From: Euonymus europaeus
Taxonomy: Eukaryota; Streptophyta; Magnoliopsida; Celastrales; Celastraceae
DNA: 64,000 nucleotides
Direction of reading: 5' to 3'
NCBI GenBank assembly: GCA_963580455.1
Contig: OY756972.1
Span: forward strand, 6,959,001 to 7,023,000
The position numbers were made by a program, and so were the translations under genes. This document shows positions 34,720-46,539 of this stretch, piece by piece. A model generated the notes under the pieces. The model made no database searches, was not told where the DNA came from, and saw nothing but the letters and a program-made list of their open reading frames with translations. Positions within the stretch are counted from its first letter, which is position 1. Each line of letters starts with the position of its first letter.

Positions 34720-36680
34720 AGATCCCAGTAATTTTCATTCAAAAAACATTTTAGTAGTCTATGAAATTCATTCATTGGGTGTGATGACATCATAGCAAGA
34801 GACTCATTGAAAATCACACCTATTGAATGAATGACACATATTGCTAGGATAATTTTGGGATAAAAATCACTGATATATTTATCATTTTTATTAATGAATG
34901 GATGTTGTGAGGGTAAAAAGTTGGACAAGGCAATTAGACATTTTGATGAAATGACTAACAAATTGTTATTTGCTAATACTGTTACATTCTCTACCCCAGG
35001 CACGCTGTCAAACTCCGAAAATATTAACTTTCACAAATTTATAACAACATCAGTGATGGTTTAAGTAAAGGCAAGAAGCCTGACATTGCAGGGACTTGTT
35101 TTCCGGCTTGTAATTAACGGATGATTGCTCGCTATCTTGTTGTAGTTATAACCTAATCGTCCGTGTGTTTTCCAATAGAACACCACATCTAGGGCATTGT
35201 AGCTTCTTCAGAAATGATTGTCAAGCGATTCTTTGTAGATGCATCAACAGTAGCCATGTTAGTGGTTTTGTTATCTCAACTTGAACATGATGAATTAGAT
35301 TTAGAAACTTCATTTTTTTTGACAAGCAGAGAATACTTGTAAACCATTAGTCACTTTATAATTTATATTTTATGCATAGATGGAATAGTAATTCTTAAGC
35401 TGAATGGAGATATATGTGGAGAAATACAGTTAGCTTTTACTCTTCTTGACAATTGACGCACCTCATAGAAATAGTATGTTAAAGGCCATTATTTTATGTA
35501 ATATTCAAACTCGGTTTATTTATTTGGAATAAAATATGTTTAGCACTTTATATATGAAAAATGACATATTGACATAAACGTTTTTTATTCTATATGGTAT
35601 ATAAATTGGTGTGTAGAGTTTAGCTTACACACAGAAGATCAATTCATAAGTTTCTATCATAAGTTTCACTTGTTACTATGAGTTCTTAAGTAGCCATTGT
35701 TGCAGCTCTGCACTGTGCATTAGCTCTTGAAATTGATATTCTTGTTTACTCTTTACTGCACCAGGAAATTGATTTTCAATGAAAGTGAAGAAAGACCCAT
35801 GTAGCCAATCGTTGTCTCCTCTCACCTTATGTGATGCTTAGAATCTCCTCGGCTTCCTAACATTTTTCAGAATCAATGAAGAAAACCAAGATAACACCAT
35901 TTTCCAATATTATTTATGGATCAAAAGATTAACTGTTCTATTTGTCCTACAATTGTTTGAACAAAGTAGTTTTTTAGGACATGCAGCCAATCCTTTATGC
36001 TTCTGAGGGCTAACAAAAAGGGAACCCACTTTGAGAAATATAAAGATGAGTCTGTATTTGTGATGGAGGAGCATATTCTTATAGTGGGTAGAGAATTTTA
36101 TCCCACATCGGAATACTGATACAAAGGTCAGAGTTGTTTTGAGGATAAATAAAGCATGTGTTTTCTTGAAATTCTATAAATATGTAAGTATAAGTATTTA
36201 TCATCCATCATCCAAAATTAATTTATTATCTAAAATTTATATTGATTTATATTAGTAATAATTAATTTAATATAATTATAGAGGTCTTTGATGTGGATAT
36301 ATTTTATTAAAAGCTGGTGTTATATAATTTTAAGTTCTTTTTGAATAAATTCAAAAGAATGTTGTTCCTTTAAATCGACTAAATCCCTTTTAATTATTGT
36401 TTTGTTTCTAATATTTATAACTTAACATTGCTGGGATCTGCGAGCTTCGGCTTTAACAAATTTATAATTTTGCTTAGCTATGGGCTTTAGTCATACAAGA
36501 TACACAGTAAAATAATTTATTTTTTTCCTTCATAAATCTATTCTCTCTCTGCCATGTTAATCACTTGTCAAGTTAAATCTTTAATATTTTTTGCTACAGA
36601 ATTGTCTTTTGGGGTTAAAATTGGCCTAAATCCACATCTGGAAAGGTAAAAGAGTCTTTTTGTGTGGCTGTCAAACGTCA
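34720..36680. other. AT-rich intergenic region
   Basis: It contains one 95-codon minus-strand open frame (34716-35003) with no recognised domain, and an snRNA-promoter-like pair at 36100-36153 (described separately). I see no supported protein gene. Confidence 0.45.
36100..36153 (+). promoter_or_regulatory. snRNA-type USE plus TATA-like box, no known RNA behind it
   Basis: ATCCCACATCG at 36100-36110 is a perfect plant upstream sequence element (consensus RTCCCACATCG). ATAAATAAA at 36145-36153 starts 34 bases after it, the spacing used by plant Pol II snRNA promoters. The predicted start near 36174 is followed by AT-rich DNA that does not match U1, U2, U4, U5 or U6. It could be a dead promoter, an unknown RNA gene or chance. 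Confidence 0.35.
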
Positions 36681-36728
36681 ATCCCACATCGAAATATAAC
36701 GTGAGAATGAGTCCACGCGGATGAATAA
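36681..36728 (+). promoter_or_regulatory. U1 snRNA promoter (USE and TATA-like)
   Basis: ATCCCACATCG at 36681-36691 is an exact USE, starting 74 bases before the U1 start. A weak TATA-like AATAA lies at 36724-36728, about 30 bases before the start and 33 bases after the USE. This is the Pol II snRNA layout of plants, with a poor TATA box. Confidence 0.75.
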
Positions 36729-36754
36729 GTAGAGAAAGGGTGGACCGGTGCAAC

Positions 36755-36918
36755 ATACATACCTGGACGGGGTCAATGGGCGATCAACAAGGCCCATGGC
36801 CTAGGCTGGTGGCTCCCATTGCACATTCTGGAGGTGCACCAGCCTAACATCTCCCATTAGTGGAGACTGTACGTCGTAATTTGTGGCAGTGGGGGCCTGT
36901 GTTCGCGCGGCCCCTGTC
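36755..36918 (+). ncRNA. U1 spliceosomal snRNA gene (variant 5' end)
   Basis: The 164-base sequence matches plant U1 snRNA throughout. The 5' end is ATACATACCTGGACGGGG, then GGCCCATGGCCTAGG, the stem-loop II word ATTGCAC, a stem TCTCC/GGAGA, the Sm site AATTTGTGG, and the last stem GGGGGCC/GGCCCC around TTCGCG. U1 pairs with 5' splice sites and nucleates the spliceosome. The normal 5' end is ATACTTACCTG; here position 5 is A instead of T, the base that faces intron position +4. The stem-loop I loop reads GATCAACAAG, one base off the GATCANGAAG pattern recalled for U1-70K binding. The USE is perfect but the TATA box and 3' box are weak. It may be a variant U1 or a recent pseudogene. Confidence 0.85.
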
Positions 36919-37668
36919 AAGTCTATTCTAAATGTCTATCTGTTCCGATGACACATGATAGAATTAATTATGGTAAAAATTCGTATTAAGTATTATAAAA
37001 TATAAAATTATTTGTATCAGACATTTTTTTTTAGGAGTGGAAGGTTATGTGTTTGAATTTCTCGTCTTATCAATTTTTGTGAGTGTCGTCTTTTGTGAAC
37101 TGAAATCGGAGTTGAGCTTCATTTAATCGCCTTTCACTTGAACTTCACTTAATCTATCTATGGCTAGGGCTTTTTTCTCAAGATTCAATTCATGGTCAGG
37201 GTAGGAATCTTCAACCAATCTGGTCAATCTCGGGAGGAAGACCTAAAGGAAAGGGATCACATGGCATTGCTGTTAGCTTAGTCTTCTTTGTCCATCTTCC
37301 TCTATGTAGCTCACCGACTCATTGAGTTTTTGTGTTTCTGTTAGGTATTCCCTTTTCTTAATATAAAAAATATATATTTATATAAAATTAGAAGACTTCT
37401 GTGTTTTTGTTGGATATTCTCCTTCCTTAGTATAAAAAAAAATTATATAAAATTAGAAGGTGAGGTGGATGTAAAAAATATAAATATTTAGGAAAAAATG
37501 GAATATTCCTTTTTAACATTAATAAGCAATTTTAATATTTCCTACCTATAATTATAGTGTTTAAAAAAAGTTCCTATTTTAATTTATAAGTTTGATATAT
37601 TATATTTTGCACTTTACTTAACTCTACTCAATATTTTATAGAGGTTGTAGTTATGCCACTCGAACTGG
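36919..37668. other. AT-rich spacer between two U1 copies
   Basis: No gene is seen. It contains short A/T-rich repeats (a TGTTTTTGTTGGATATTC-like word occurs twice near 37330 and 37400). Confidence 0.5.
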
Positions 37669-37820
37669 ATACTACACATACTGCTGTTAAGACCAATGCC
37701 TAGGTCAGTGACTTGCATTCTTCCATTGCTTTCAAGAATGGTGCTGCCCCCTAAAGTCTCCCCAAGTTGAGAGAACCTACGTCCTAATTTGTAGCAGTCC
37801 TTCCAATATGTACAGTCAAA
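37669..37820 (+). pseudogene. U1 snRNA pseudogene
   Basis: A diverged U1 copy in the same orientation as the one at 36755. It starts ATACT at 37669. It keeps CCTAGGTCAGTGAC, CATTGC, GGTGCTGCC, CTAAAGTC, CCCA, AACCTACGTCCTAATTTGT and AGCAG in U1 order. The splice-site-pairing region and the last stem are degraded. A 3'-box-like AGTCAAA lies at about 37813. No USE is found at the expected distance upstream. Confidence 0.7.
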
Positions 37821-38025
37821 GTTTTCTAGATCAGAGTGCGTTCTCTGCTCTGTTAGCTTTGTCTGAATCCAGAAACCATTAATCTTCTCAATTAGCCAAA
37901 CATGCTAATCATCTATAACAATTTGATACGTTCGAAAGGAATCCTCTCACACAATAAAAAAATGGTTGAACAAAGAATGCCAACTGCACCATACTATCAA
38001 TGTACTTTTCTAAAAGCCGTTGATC

Positions 38026-38031
38026 TTTATT
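38026..38031 (-). terminator. Poly(A) signal candidate of the cysteine synthase gene
   Basis: AATAAA on the minus strand, about 180 bases after the stop codon, a plausible 3'-UTR distance. Confidence 0.4.
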
Positions 38032-38212
38032 TAGCCTGAAGATCATATGTTCCACCACTAGATTCACATAATAAACAGTACAGGCGACATTGTTCGTAAA
38101 GTGAAATCTTTTATCGAAATCCAATTTGGTCAGAGAAGTGATGTGAGTTTCTGCCTCATGTCTGCATATCAACTCAGAATGAATTTATGCTCTGCCAAAG
38201 CTAACCTCCTCC

Positions 38213-41200
38213 TCAAGGCTCGAAAAGCATATTATCGGCTTCCTTCTTCACATCTTCAAACAATACAGACGACAAATATCGTTCTCCGAAACTGGGGAAG
38301 ACCACCTATCACAACAGCCATAAAGCCGGTGAATAACAAGTTATCACATTACATCTCAGAAAAGGAACTCTACATATGCAGCAAAGGATTCTCTCTCACG
38401 CATCTGTATCCTTAGTAGCAATGTTTTGTAGACTAAAACCCCTCTCTACAGTTGCTTCTTTTGCTGGAGGTTGTCAGGGGAAAGATTCTAACAATAGATA
38501 ACTTAAAGAAGAATGACATTTACTCAAGTCACCAGAATGAATCTGGTAGGAAAGAGTTATTGGCTTGAGTTCTCTTATTTAATTCTAAATAACTATTTTG
38601 TTGACTGCTGGATTAGCTAGACATTAAAAGACTAAAAGTCAGTGATCCCCCCTCTGTAACAACTTTCTTGAGGGCTTTAGCGTCTTCATAGTCTTTTTTG
38701 CACATGCTTGGTGCTCAAATGAAAGGAAAAAAGGCAAACTTACAACAAACAGTTTTCCTTCATTTTCAGGTCTCTTTGCTAACTTAATTGCAGCAGCTGC
38801 AGCAGCACCAGAAGAAATCCCCACCTAAAACACGTTCTCATAATTATCATCAAAGATGAAGACTACTCAATGTATCCAATATGAGGAATCTTTGATGGTC
38901 TTAAATTCCAGTATATTTTGATACTAGAGACAAAAATAGCATGCAAGACCAGATAGTTCCTCCACTTACTAGCAATCCTTCTTTCAGGGCAAGAAGCTTG
39001 GCCATTTCTATTGATTCATCGCTTGATATCTGCAGATCCACATGCACAATATAAGTGAAGAATATCGGCAACAAATTATGTTGCAAGTGCCAAGTATAGA
39101 TGAAGAATGGGACTAAATGCATGGCAAAGAGATTTATTTGATTTTACAAGAATTCAAAGATAGCATTTAGCATGAAATACAGACAAAATCACAAGGTATC
39201 ACAATGATGATGAGTTAGGCACTTCATACGGATAAAAATTCCAGTTCTTCTGACCAGCTTTGCACCTCTGTGATTAGCTCCTGGAATTTCTCCAGGAGCA
39301 GGGAAACACAATGGATCCAGAATAATATTCTGCAAGTGTGGAACTGAGTTTCACTTTTGGACAATTGAATCTTTTCTTATACTATATAAGCTCACATCCA
39401 GGACTCACTTCATATAAAATTCTGTATGCTTCACAAATGTTACTGGGATGTTACGAGGATACCAGAAGTATGAGCAACAGGGAAATATGCAACTTATCTT
39501 TGTTACTAAATAGTACTCTTTACATTCGTCTATTTGCATCATCGAGATATTCACACATTACATCCAATCAACTCATGATTTACTTGTATTGCCTGTTTCT
39601 TATCTCACATCAAATCACAGCAGAATCATAGAACAAAGAGTATCAAATTCAGATTTAGAGAGGATCCTGGCCAAACGTATTGAGGCTTACTTGAACAACT
39701 TCATCAAGTAAATTGACATCCAAAACTCCAGGGATGAACCCAGCTCCAATTCCTTGAATCTTATGTGGACCTTAAAAATCAACAAGAACACATTTTATCA
39801 GGTTAGGTAAAAGACAATGATTTTGTTTTTCCCCCTTTTAACTGAAGCTTTCACCAGAAGAGGAAATATTTCCACAAAGAAAATAAAGAAGCGGCAAAAG
39901 GCTAACATTACAGGGTAGTTGAGGTCAAAATTGCTTATGCTAGTGAGAGTGACAAATGACAAGACAATGTAAAGAATACGTACTACGTTGAGTGTAAGAA
40001 AATATAACACAAACCCACCAGTTTAACCAAGATGATGCATATGGGATCAGAGATTCTGAGATGAAAATTTTATTTACCATTTTATCTTGCAAGTGAAATT
40101 AAATTATAAGATCATCATCCTCCTCAAGTCTTTATCCCAAACAATTTGGGTTGGCTATCTGAATTAATAACAGAAAATTAGTTGGATCCGCCTAGTGGAA
40201 TCTCTTTCGCCATTCATTCCCATCTAAAGCTATACTCTCAACTAACTATAGAGATTCCATGTTCTTCCTGGCACTTCCATCCAAGTCTTTTTTTTTTGTC
40301 ATTTTCCACTGTTCTCACTATTACTTGAATTTTCTCTACCCTCTATACTGGCGCACCAATATCTCTATGTTATACATCTCCAAATCATTTTAGACAATTT
40401 TATTATTTTATTGCATAGCAGGCCTTACTTATACCTTTGGTCTAACAATCTCATTTCTATATTATCCTTTCTTGTGTTACTACACATAGAAAGAATGGAT
40501 TCTCATTCCTGCAACCTTCAACCCATATGCAGTTTCCCACTTCATCCACCACAAGATACAACATATGCTAGATCAATTCAAAGACTGACACTTATTAACA
40601 ACTATCAAGATATTTCTTCCTTCTCCATTTAACCTGTCACCCAAAGAGAACACTAAACCTGGCTGTAAACATATTTATACATCTCAGTGCCTAAACATTC
40701 CATGGCCCCAATTTACAACAACCTTTACCTGGCAACTCAAAGCCGCCAGAAAAGTTATTTGATGCCTTCAGGTTACATTTAACAAAGCCTTAAGGGTTAG
40801 GGAAATAATTGCATCGATATCTTAAAGTACATCAGAAATTTTAAATAAAGCCAAAGGCACACAATTACCTTGCTACAGGAAAAAAAAAACACTGATATTT
40901 CAGTTCATTGGATCATAAAACAGTTTAAGAAAGGCAGATAAAATAGAACATGAAACAGAAAACACATGAAAACCATCCTCTTATGATATTCATTGTGAAG
41001 ATATATTGTATTTGATCTCTGAAAAAAAAATGAATTCGATATGGAGGAAGTTAATGATGAAAACTTAATGCTACTGGCATCATCAAATTAAGGTTTACAG
41101 CTAAGACTACTTAACTATGATACCTGGACTCGGGTACGGGTGTCGGGTATGGGTACATATCCGTGTGTCCGGTTCTTCAAATTCAAAGCTTGCATAGAGG

Positions 41201-44164
41201 GATGCTAGGTAAAGTGAAGAATCCGGGGATCATACCAATACCCATATCATGCATACCCGACACCGGTACGGCAGAGTAAAGTGAAGAGTCCGGGTATCAT
41301 AGCTACTTAAAACAAAGCACTCGTCAAAGGCTATTTGTCAACGTCGTCAAATTGGAAAAAATCGTATGGAAGCTTGATTGTCCAAAAGCCAACTGACCTT
41401 TCTGTTAAGAATTCTACACACTGTCAGAGAGCTTTCTTTGTTTTGAAAGCTTGATTGTCCAAAAGCCAAGTAGTTTGTCTTTATATGTTTTGTGACTATT
41501 TTCATTTCATCTATGAATGTTCTGTTTGACTAACTAGTTCCGTTGATGAGTTAATGAATTATAGATTAAGTTCTTAATTAGTTTCCAAATCTGGTCAGGA
41601 GGATGATGGACTAGTATAACCCTTTCATGTATTTTTTTTCTCTACAAATTCAGCTTATTAAAGAATCACACCAATGGTGAACGAGGGGACATCATTGAGT
41701 TCAACCCCCTATTCCGATCGGAAGGATCGGGGTTGGAGTTACTGCTTCTTTCCAAATCCTAATGATGCTACTACAGTGACTTGTAAGTTTTGTGGAAAAA
41801 CTTCGAGAGGCAGCATTCATCAACAAAAAGAGCACTTAATTGGAAAGTCAAGAAATGTTGAAGCTTAAAAGAAATGCCCTCCTAAAGTTAGAGAAGAGAT
41901 ATTATGTGATTGTGAAGAAAATGGCAAAGAGAGTTGCGTTTGAGGAGGTCCAAGTTCAAGACCTAGATGACTTTGAATTTGGAGAGGATGAGATATATGT
42001 GGAAGGTGAAGAAGTGAACGATAGAGGCAAAAGATTGAGTGAAGGAATTGTGCAAAAGAAAGGAAGCATTTAAAAGAGTAAGATTGGGATGATTTCATGA
42101 GGCAAGAAGAAAAGGGAGTCAAAGTGAGCATGATACAACTCAATATCAAAGAAGCAAGTGACAAAGAATTACGAGCTCAAACTGTTCAACATATAGCTCG
42201 TTTTTGTAGCAAGCCGGGTTATCCTTAACTGTAGCCTGGTTGGATAGTTTCAAATTCATGGGCCAAATTTGAAACCTCCTAGCTAGCTATCAAGAGTGAG
42301 AGTTCCACTTTTGAAAAAAGAGGTGCCTTATACAACAAATTTGATGAAGAGTCAAAAGGAACAATGGGCGAAGCATGGAGGCTCCATAATGTTAGATGGT
42401 TGGACTAATAGAAGACAAAGAACAATAATTATAAATTTTTAGTAAATTGTTCTCTAGGGACAATGTTTGTGAAGTCTGTTGATACTTTCATTTACGTGAA
42501 AAATGTAGATAAATTATTTGATTTGTTTGATAAGTTTGTGGAGGAGATTGGAGAGCAAAATGTTGTGCAGGTTAACCGACAATGGAAGCAACTACGTTGC
42601 CGTAGGGAAGTTGTTAGAAATCAAGAGACCACACTTGTATTGGACTCGACATGCAGCCCATTGCATTGATATTATCTTTAAAGATATTGGAAAGATCAAT
42701 AGGGTGAAAAAGACTTTGACTAAGGATGGTGGTTTGGTTAGCTACATTTACAATCACACTAGGCTTTTAAACATGATGAGAGAGTTCACTAAGAAGAAGG
42801 AATTGGTGAGACATGGGGTAACATGCTTTGCAAGTACTTTTCTTACATTGCAAAGCATTTATAAGTCTTAGAAACGTGTTTACTTCTGACCAATAGGCGC
42901 AAAGTAAATGGGCAAGGATGTAAAGGTTAAATGTTGAAGTGGAATACACTTAAAGTTATGGGTCCCCTCGTTCATGTTCTACAACTAGCTGATGAGAGGA
43001 AACCAATGATGGGATACATTTATGAAGAGATGGATAGAGCCAAAGAAGCTATTCAAAAGGCCTTTAGTGACAAAGAAGCCACGTACAAGCCAATATTTGA
43101 AATGATTGATAAACGCTAGAAATGCCAACTACATAAACCCTTATATGCAGCGGGCCACTACTTGAATCCGAGATTATTTTATTATAACCCCAGTGTGAAG
43201 AATTGTCAAGAGTTGGTAGAAGTTTGAAGAAGTGTGTTACTAGATTGGTTCCAGATGTTCCATTGCAAGATAAAGTCATGGAAGAACTAGAAATGTATAA
43301 ACAATTTGTGGAAATATATGGGAATCCAATACAATAAGATCGAGGAAAATGAAGTCCCACAGTAATAATAAACTCATTCTTAAGTCTTAAGTCTCAATCC
43401 TCTATTGATTTCTCATTTATGTTTGTAACTTTGTATTTATTTGTCAAGATCATCATTCATCAGTTAGACTTGCAGTATATCTGGGTGTGAGAGAAATTGG
43501 AGCATATTTGAATAGGTAAGTTTTATTTTTAGATCAGAATTTCTAATTTCAAATATAAATTCTTGGTCTTGATTCATAATCTTGATTCTTAAAACAAATT
43601 CATTCTAAAAAGTGGAAACCACTTGAACTTCAAAGACTTCAAGATTTAGTATATGTCAAATATAATCAAACTCTCAAGGCACAATATGATGGGAGGAATT
43701 TGGTTGATCCTATTTGCATGAATGATATTGATGATAGGAATGAGTGGTTGATCGAGAAATGTTGGAAGATGAAAAAGTGTTTGAGAATGATAGTTTGATG
43801 TGGAATGTTGTGCAACAAGCATCGAGAGCTGGAGAAGTAGGAGTGAACACTAGACAATCAAATGCTTCTAGTTCTAGAGTGGCCAAGTGGAAGAATTTGT
43901 AGATGAGGACACAGAGGAGGAAGAAATTGATGGAGAATACAATTATGATGAGGTTGAGTCTGATGAAGAGATGTTCAGTGGTTATGATGACGTTACTGAT
44001 ATAGCAGTGGAAGATTAAAGATTTTTGTGGTGGATACCACATGTAGCTTAACACTTTAATTTAGTTTTAGAATCAACTATTTAATTTATGACTAATTCTA
44101 AACTTCTAATATGTTATGGATCACTTATTTAAGCTTGATTTTGTTTGTGTGCTGCAATATATAA

Positions 44165-44215
<51 letters not shown>

Positions 44216-46246
44216 AAATTATATTTGTGCTTCTTGTCTTTGAAGTGTGCACTTAAATTGCCCTTTGAAGCGATGCGAGGCCTTGGCGCTTCACGCGCAC
44301 TTTGCGCATTAACTACCATCATTTGACAAATAAATGACAAAATGCAAAACTAGAGAAAGCTCAGTAATTTATTTAAGATACGTAAACACTACCCAGACCA
44401 GCTACGGTGTCAAAAAGCTGAGGGAGAGACTTTACCAGGCTTCCCACCAGACAGCACAGCACTCTCAACTGGTTCCACACCATAGAGCTAAATGCAAAAT
44501 GAATGGAAATTTCAGCAACAAGGAGAAAAAAATATCAGTGGCAAATAAAAGGTGTGAAAATATTTAGATTATATCTTCACAAAAGGTAAATAGGTAATAG
44601 AAGAAAAAATCAACCTTAATATTGGGGTTTTGCTCCTTAAGATATTTCCCTGCACCTGTGACTGTTCCCCCAGTTCCTATTCCAGAAACAAGGGCATCAA
44701 CTTTCCCACCTGAAACATTCCAGATCTCCGGTCCTGTAGTCTCATAGTGAACCTAGCCAAAAAAAAAAAGATCATAAATACTTGAACCAGATGATCGTAT
44801 ATGTTCAAAATAGAAGAAAATATGATACCTTTGGGTTGGCAGCGTTTTCAAATTGCTGCAGAATATAAGCATTAGGTGTCTTTGCACAAATCTCTTCCGC
44901 CTTTTGAACAGCCCCCTTCATTCCCCTGGCTGGATCTGTGAGAACCAGCTCAGCTCCAAAAGCACGGAGAACCATTCTTCTCTCAAGACTCATAGAAGCA
45001 GGCATGGTAATTATAAGTTTATAACCCTTAGCAGCTGCCATAAATGCCAACCCTATGCCAGTATTACCACTTGTAGGCTCAATGAGGACACTCTGCAACA
45101 TACAGAACATAAATAATTATGTTTACTAGAATTTTTTCTTTTATTTCCTATTGTTCCAAAGATCAAAAAAGCACTGCTGGTGCATCAAAATACTTTTTAA
45201 CAATTTCACTCATTCGACACAAAGATTGCATGCTATGTCCCGCTATTCTCAGACACTGAAATCACCCCAATAACTGCAGATTCATAGCATGGCACGTGAC
45301 ATATGTTAGGGAAGCAAAATACTTGCAAAAAGTCTAGCTATTTCTATAGCAAATAACTTCTCACATTACTGTCACCAAGAGAAATTAGAGGAGCAGCTAC
45401 CTCAACAAGAGCTTACAAACTTTGTAGAGCAAATATTATACGCTACATGAAAGTTTCAAGTCCCATCAGAGTCTCAATGCTCCGAAATCTAAATCACATA
45501 CTGTCCAACCACGAATTCACAGAATGGAACCAATAGATAAACCTATCACCTGATATGAAAACATATCTAATAACAAATTGCCTCAGGTGGTTAATTCCGA
45601 AGTATGTTCAAGAAACACTATCGAGAGATGTAAGGAAGGACGTCTTTTGACGCATGTTGATTATATGGAATAATTTACTGACCTCACCAGGCTTAATGAG
45701 GCCCTTCTCCTCTGCATCTCGAATCATACTATATCCAATCCTGAATCACCATAAACAAAACCCATCAATAAAAATAATTCAAAGACCACTGTATTGTTCC
45801 AAATGGGGTGTAGTACTAATATATGGAGCTGGAATCCAATAAGAATTGTTGCAAAAGTAAGAGATTTGGCGTCCTCAAAATTAGAACCACAAGTAAAATT
45901 CTTTCAATAGCAATAATGTTCCGATTTCATTCTAATGACTTTACCACATATATCTTGATAGAAAAAATACAAGAGATGCAAGAATAACCTGTCCTTGACA
46001 CTAGAGCAGGGTTCCATCATCTCCAACTTGGCAGCAACGCGAGCCACACAACCATCCACAACTTGGTTAAGATACACCAATGGTGTCTTACCAATCAACT
46101 ATTCAAGTCAAAATAGGGGGAAAATGCATCAGACTATAAATAGACATCCAATATTACACCCAGAGAAATAATTCACAATCTCATAACCGATAAAGGAATC
46201 TTACTTCAGTCACGTCTTTAGCAATCATAGACTTCTCCTCCGCCAT
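38213..46246 (-). CDS. OASTL: Cytosolic O-acetylserine (thiol)lyase / cysteine synthase, 10 coding exons
   Basis: Makes cysteine from O-acetylserine and sulfide with pyridoxal phosphate, the last step of sulfur assimilation. Coding exons: 46246-46205, 46098-45989, 45740-45683, 45092-44829, 44752-44615, 44487-44436, 39770-39691, 39029-38970, 38824-38744 and 38305-38213. All introns are GT-AG, the phases agree, and the sum is 978 bases, giving 325 residues, the usual cytosolic length. Visible motifs are PCSSVKDR (PLP lysine), PTSGNTGIG (substrate loop), GTGGT (phosphate binding) and [11 protein letters not shown] near the C-terminus. There is no transit peptide: the start is [15 protein letters not shown] 5'-UTR intron is likely at 46384-46298. 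Intron 6 is about 4.7 kb and holds transposons. No frame defect is seen, and this is the only intact protein gene in the window. Confidence 0.95.
41115..41302. mobile_element. 188-bp hAT-type MITE in intron 6, perfect 8-bp TSD
   Basis: Flanked by exact CTACTTAA copies (41107-41114 and 41303-41310). The left end CTATGATACCTGGACTC and the reverse complement of the right end, CTATGATACCCGGACTC, are near-perfect inverted repeats. They are followed by CGGGTACGGGTGTCGGG-type words on the left and related words on the right. It has no coding capacity. It shares the CTA-xGA start and GGGT-rich subterminal words with the 805-bp element at 11644. Confidence 0.85.
41674..44018 (+). pseudogene. hAT-superfamily transposase relic, antisense in intron 6
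   Basis: Plus strand, opposite to the host gene. An N-terminal BED-type zinc finger (41674-41866) shows [17 protein letters not shown] and HQQKEH. An acidic linker follows (41868-42072). The DUF659 / catalytic part (about 42300-42870) includes [50 protein letters not shown] and [15 protein letters not shown] further part (42931-43170) has [18 protein letters not shown] and [18 protein letters not shown] remnant of the C-terminal dimerisation region lies at 43610-43760. Stops and at least four frame slips break it. Clear inverted ends were not found; a GC-rich patch at 44255-44305 may be the right end. Intact relatives are cut-and-paste transposases. Confidence 0.8.
44153..44215. repeat. (TA)n microsatellite with TG interruptions
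   Basis: About 60 bases of TA repeat with two ATATG interruptions, near the right end of the hAT relic. Confidence 0.9.
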
Positions 46247-46499
46247 TTCTAGTCAAACCACTGCATAAACATCCAAAAGGACCGGACGGATTATTTGCTG
46301 CAATAAAACATAAAGAATCGACAGTAAAGTAATGAAAAATTATGCAAATAGTGGATTGACGGACCCAGAATCAAGAAACACTACCTGGAAAATGCAAACG
46401 AGAGTATAACAAAACAGAGAGAACAAGTTTGAGATCTCACCGAGTAACCTTATCCAAGTCAATGAGACGAGATTGATAAGGAAGCTTTGAATGAGAAAC

Positions 46500-46535
46500 C
46501 ATATATATATTATTATATATATAAATAAATAGAAG
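46500..46535 (-). promoter_or_regulatory. TATA-rich core promoter of the cysteine synthase gene
   Basis: A TATTTATTTATATATATA stretch on the minus strand lies about 120 bases before the putative 5'-UTR donor and 270 bases before the ATG. No specific sulfur-response element was recognised. Confidence 0.45.
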
Positions 46536-46539
46536 ATTT

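Noticed and set aside
34716..35003. 95-codon minus-strand open frame
   Set aside because: No recognised motif, AT-rich, and no neighbouring exon signals; expected by chance in 64 kb.
38639..38824. Cysteine synthase seemed to lack its last exon, with exon 9 reading through into [11 protein letters not shown]
   Set aside because: The true last exon is at 38305-38213, with a proper acceptor and [11 protein letters not shown]; the read-through is intron.
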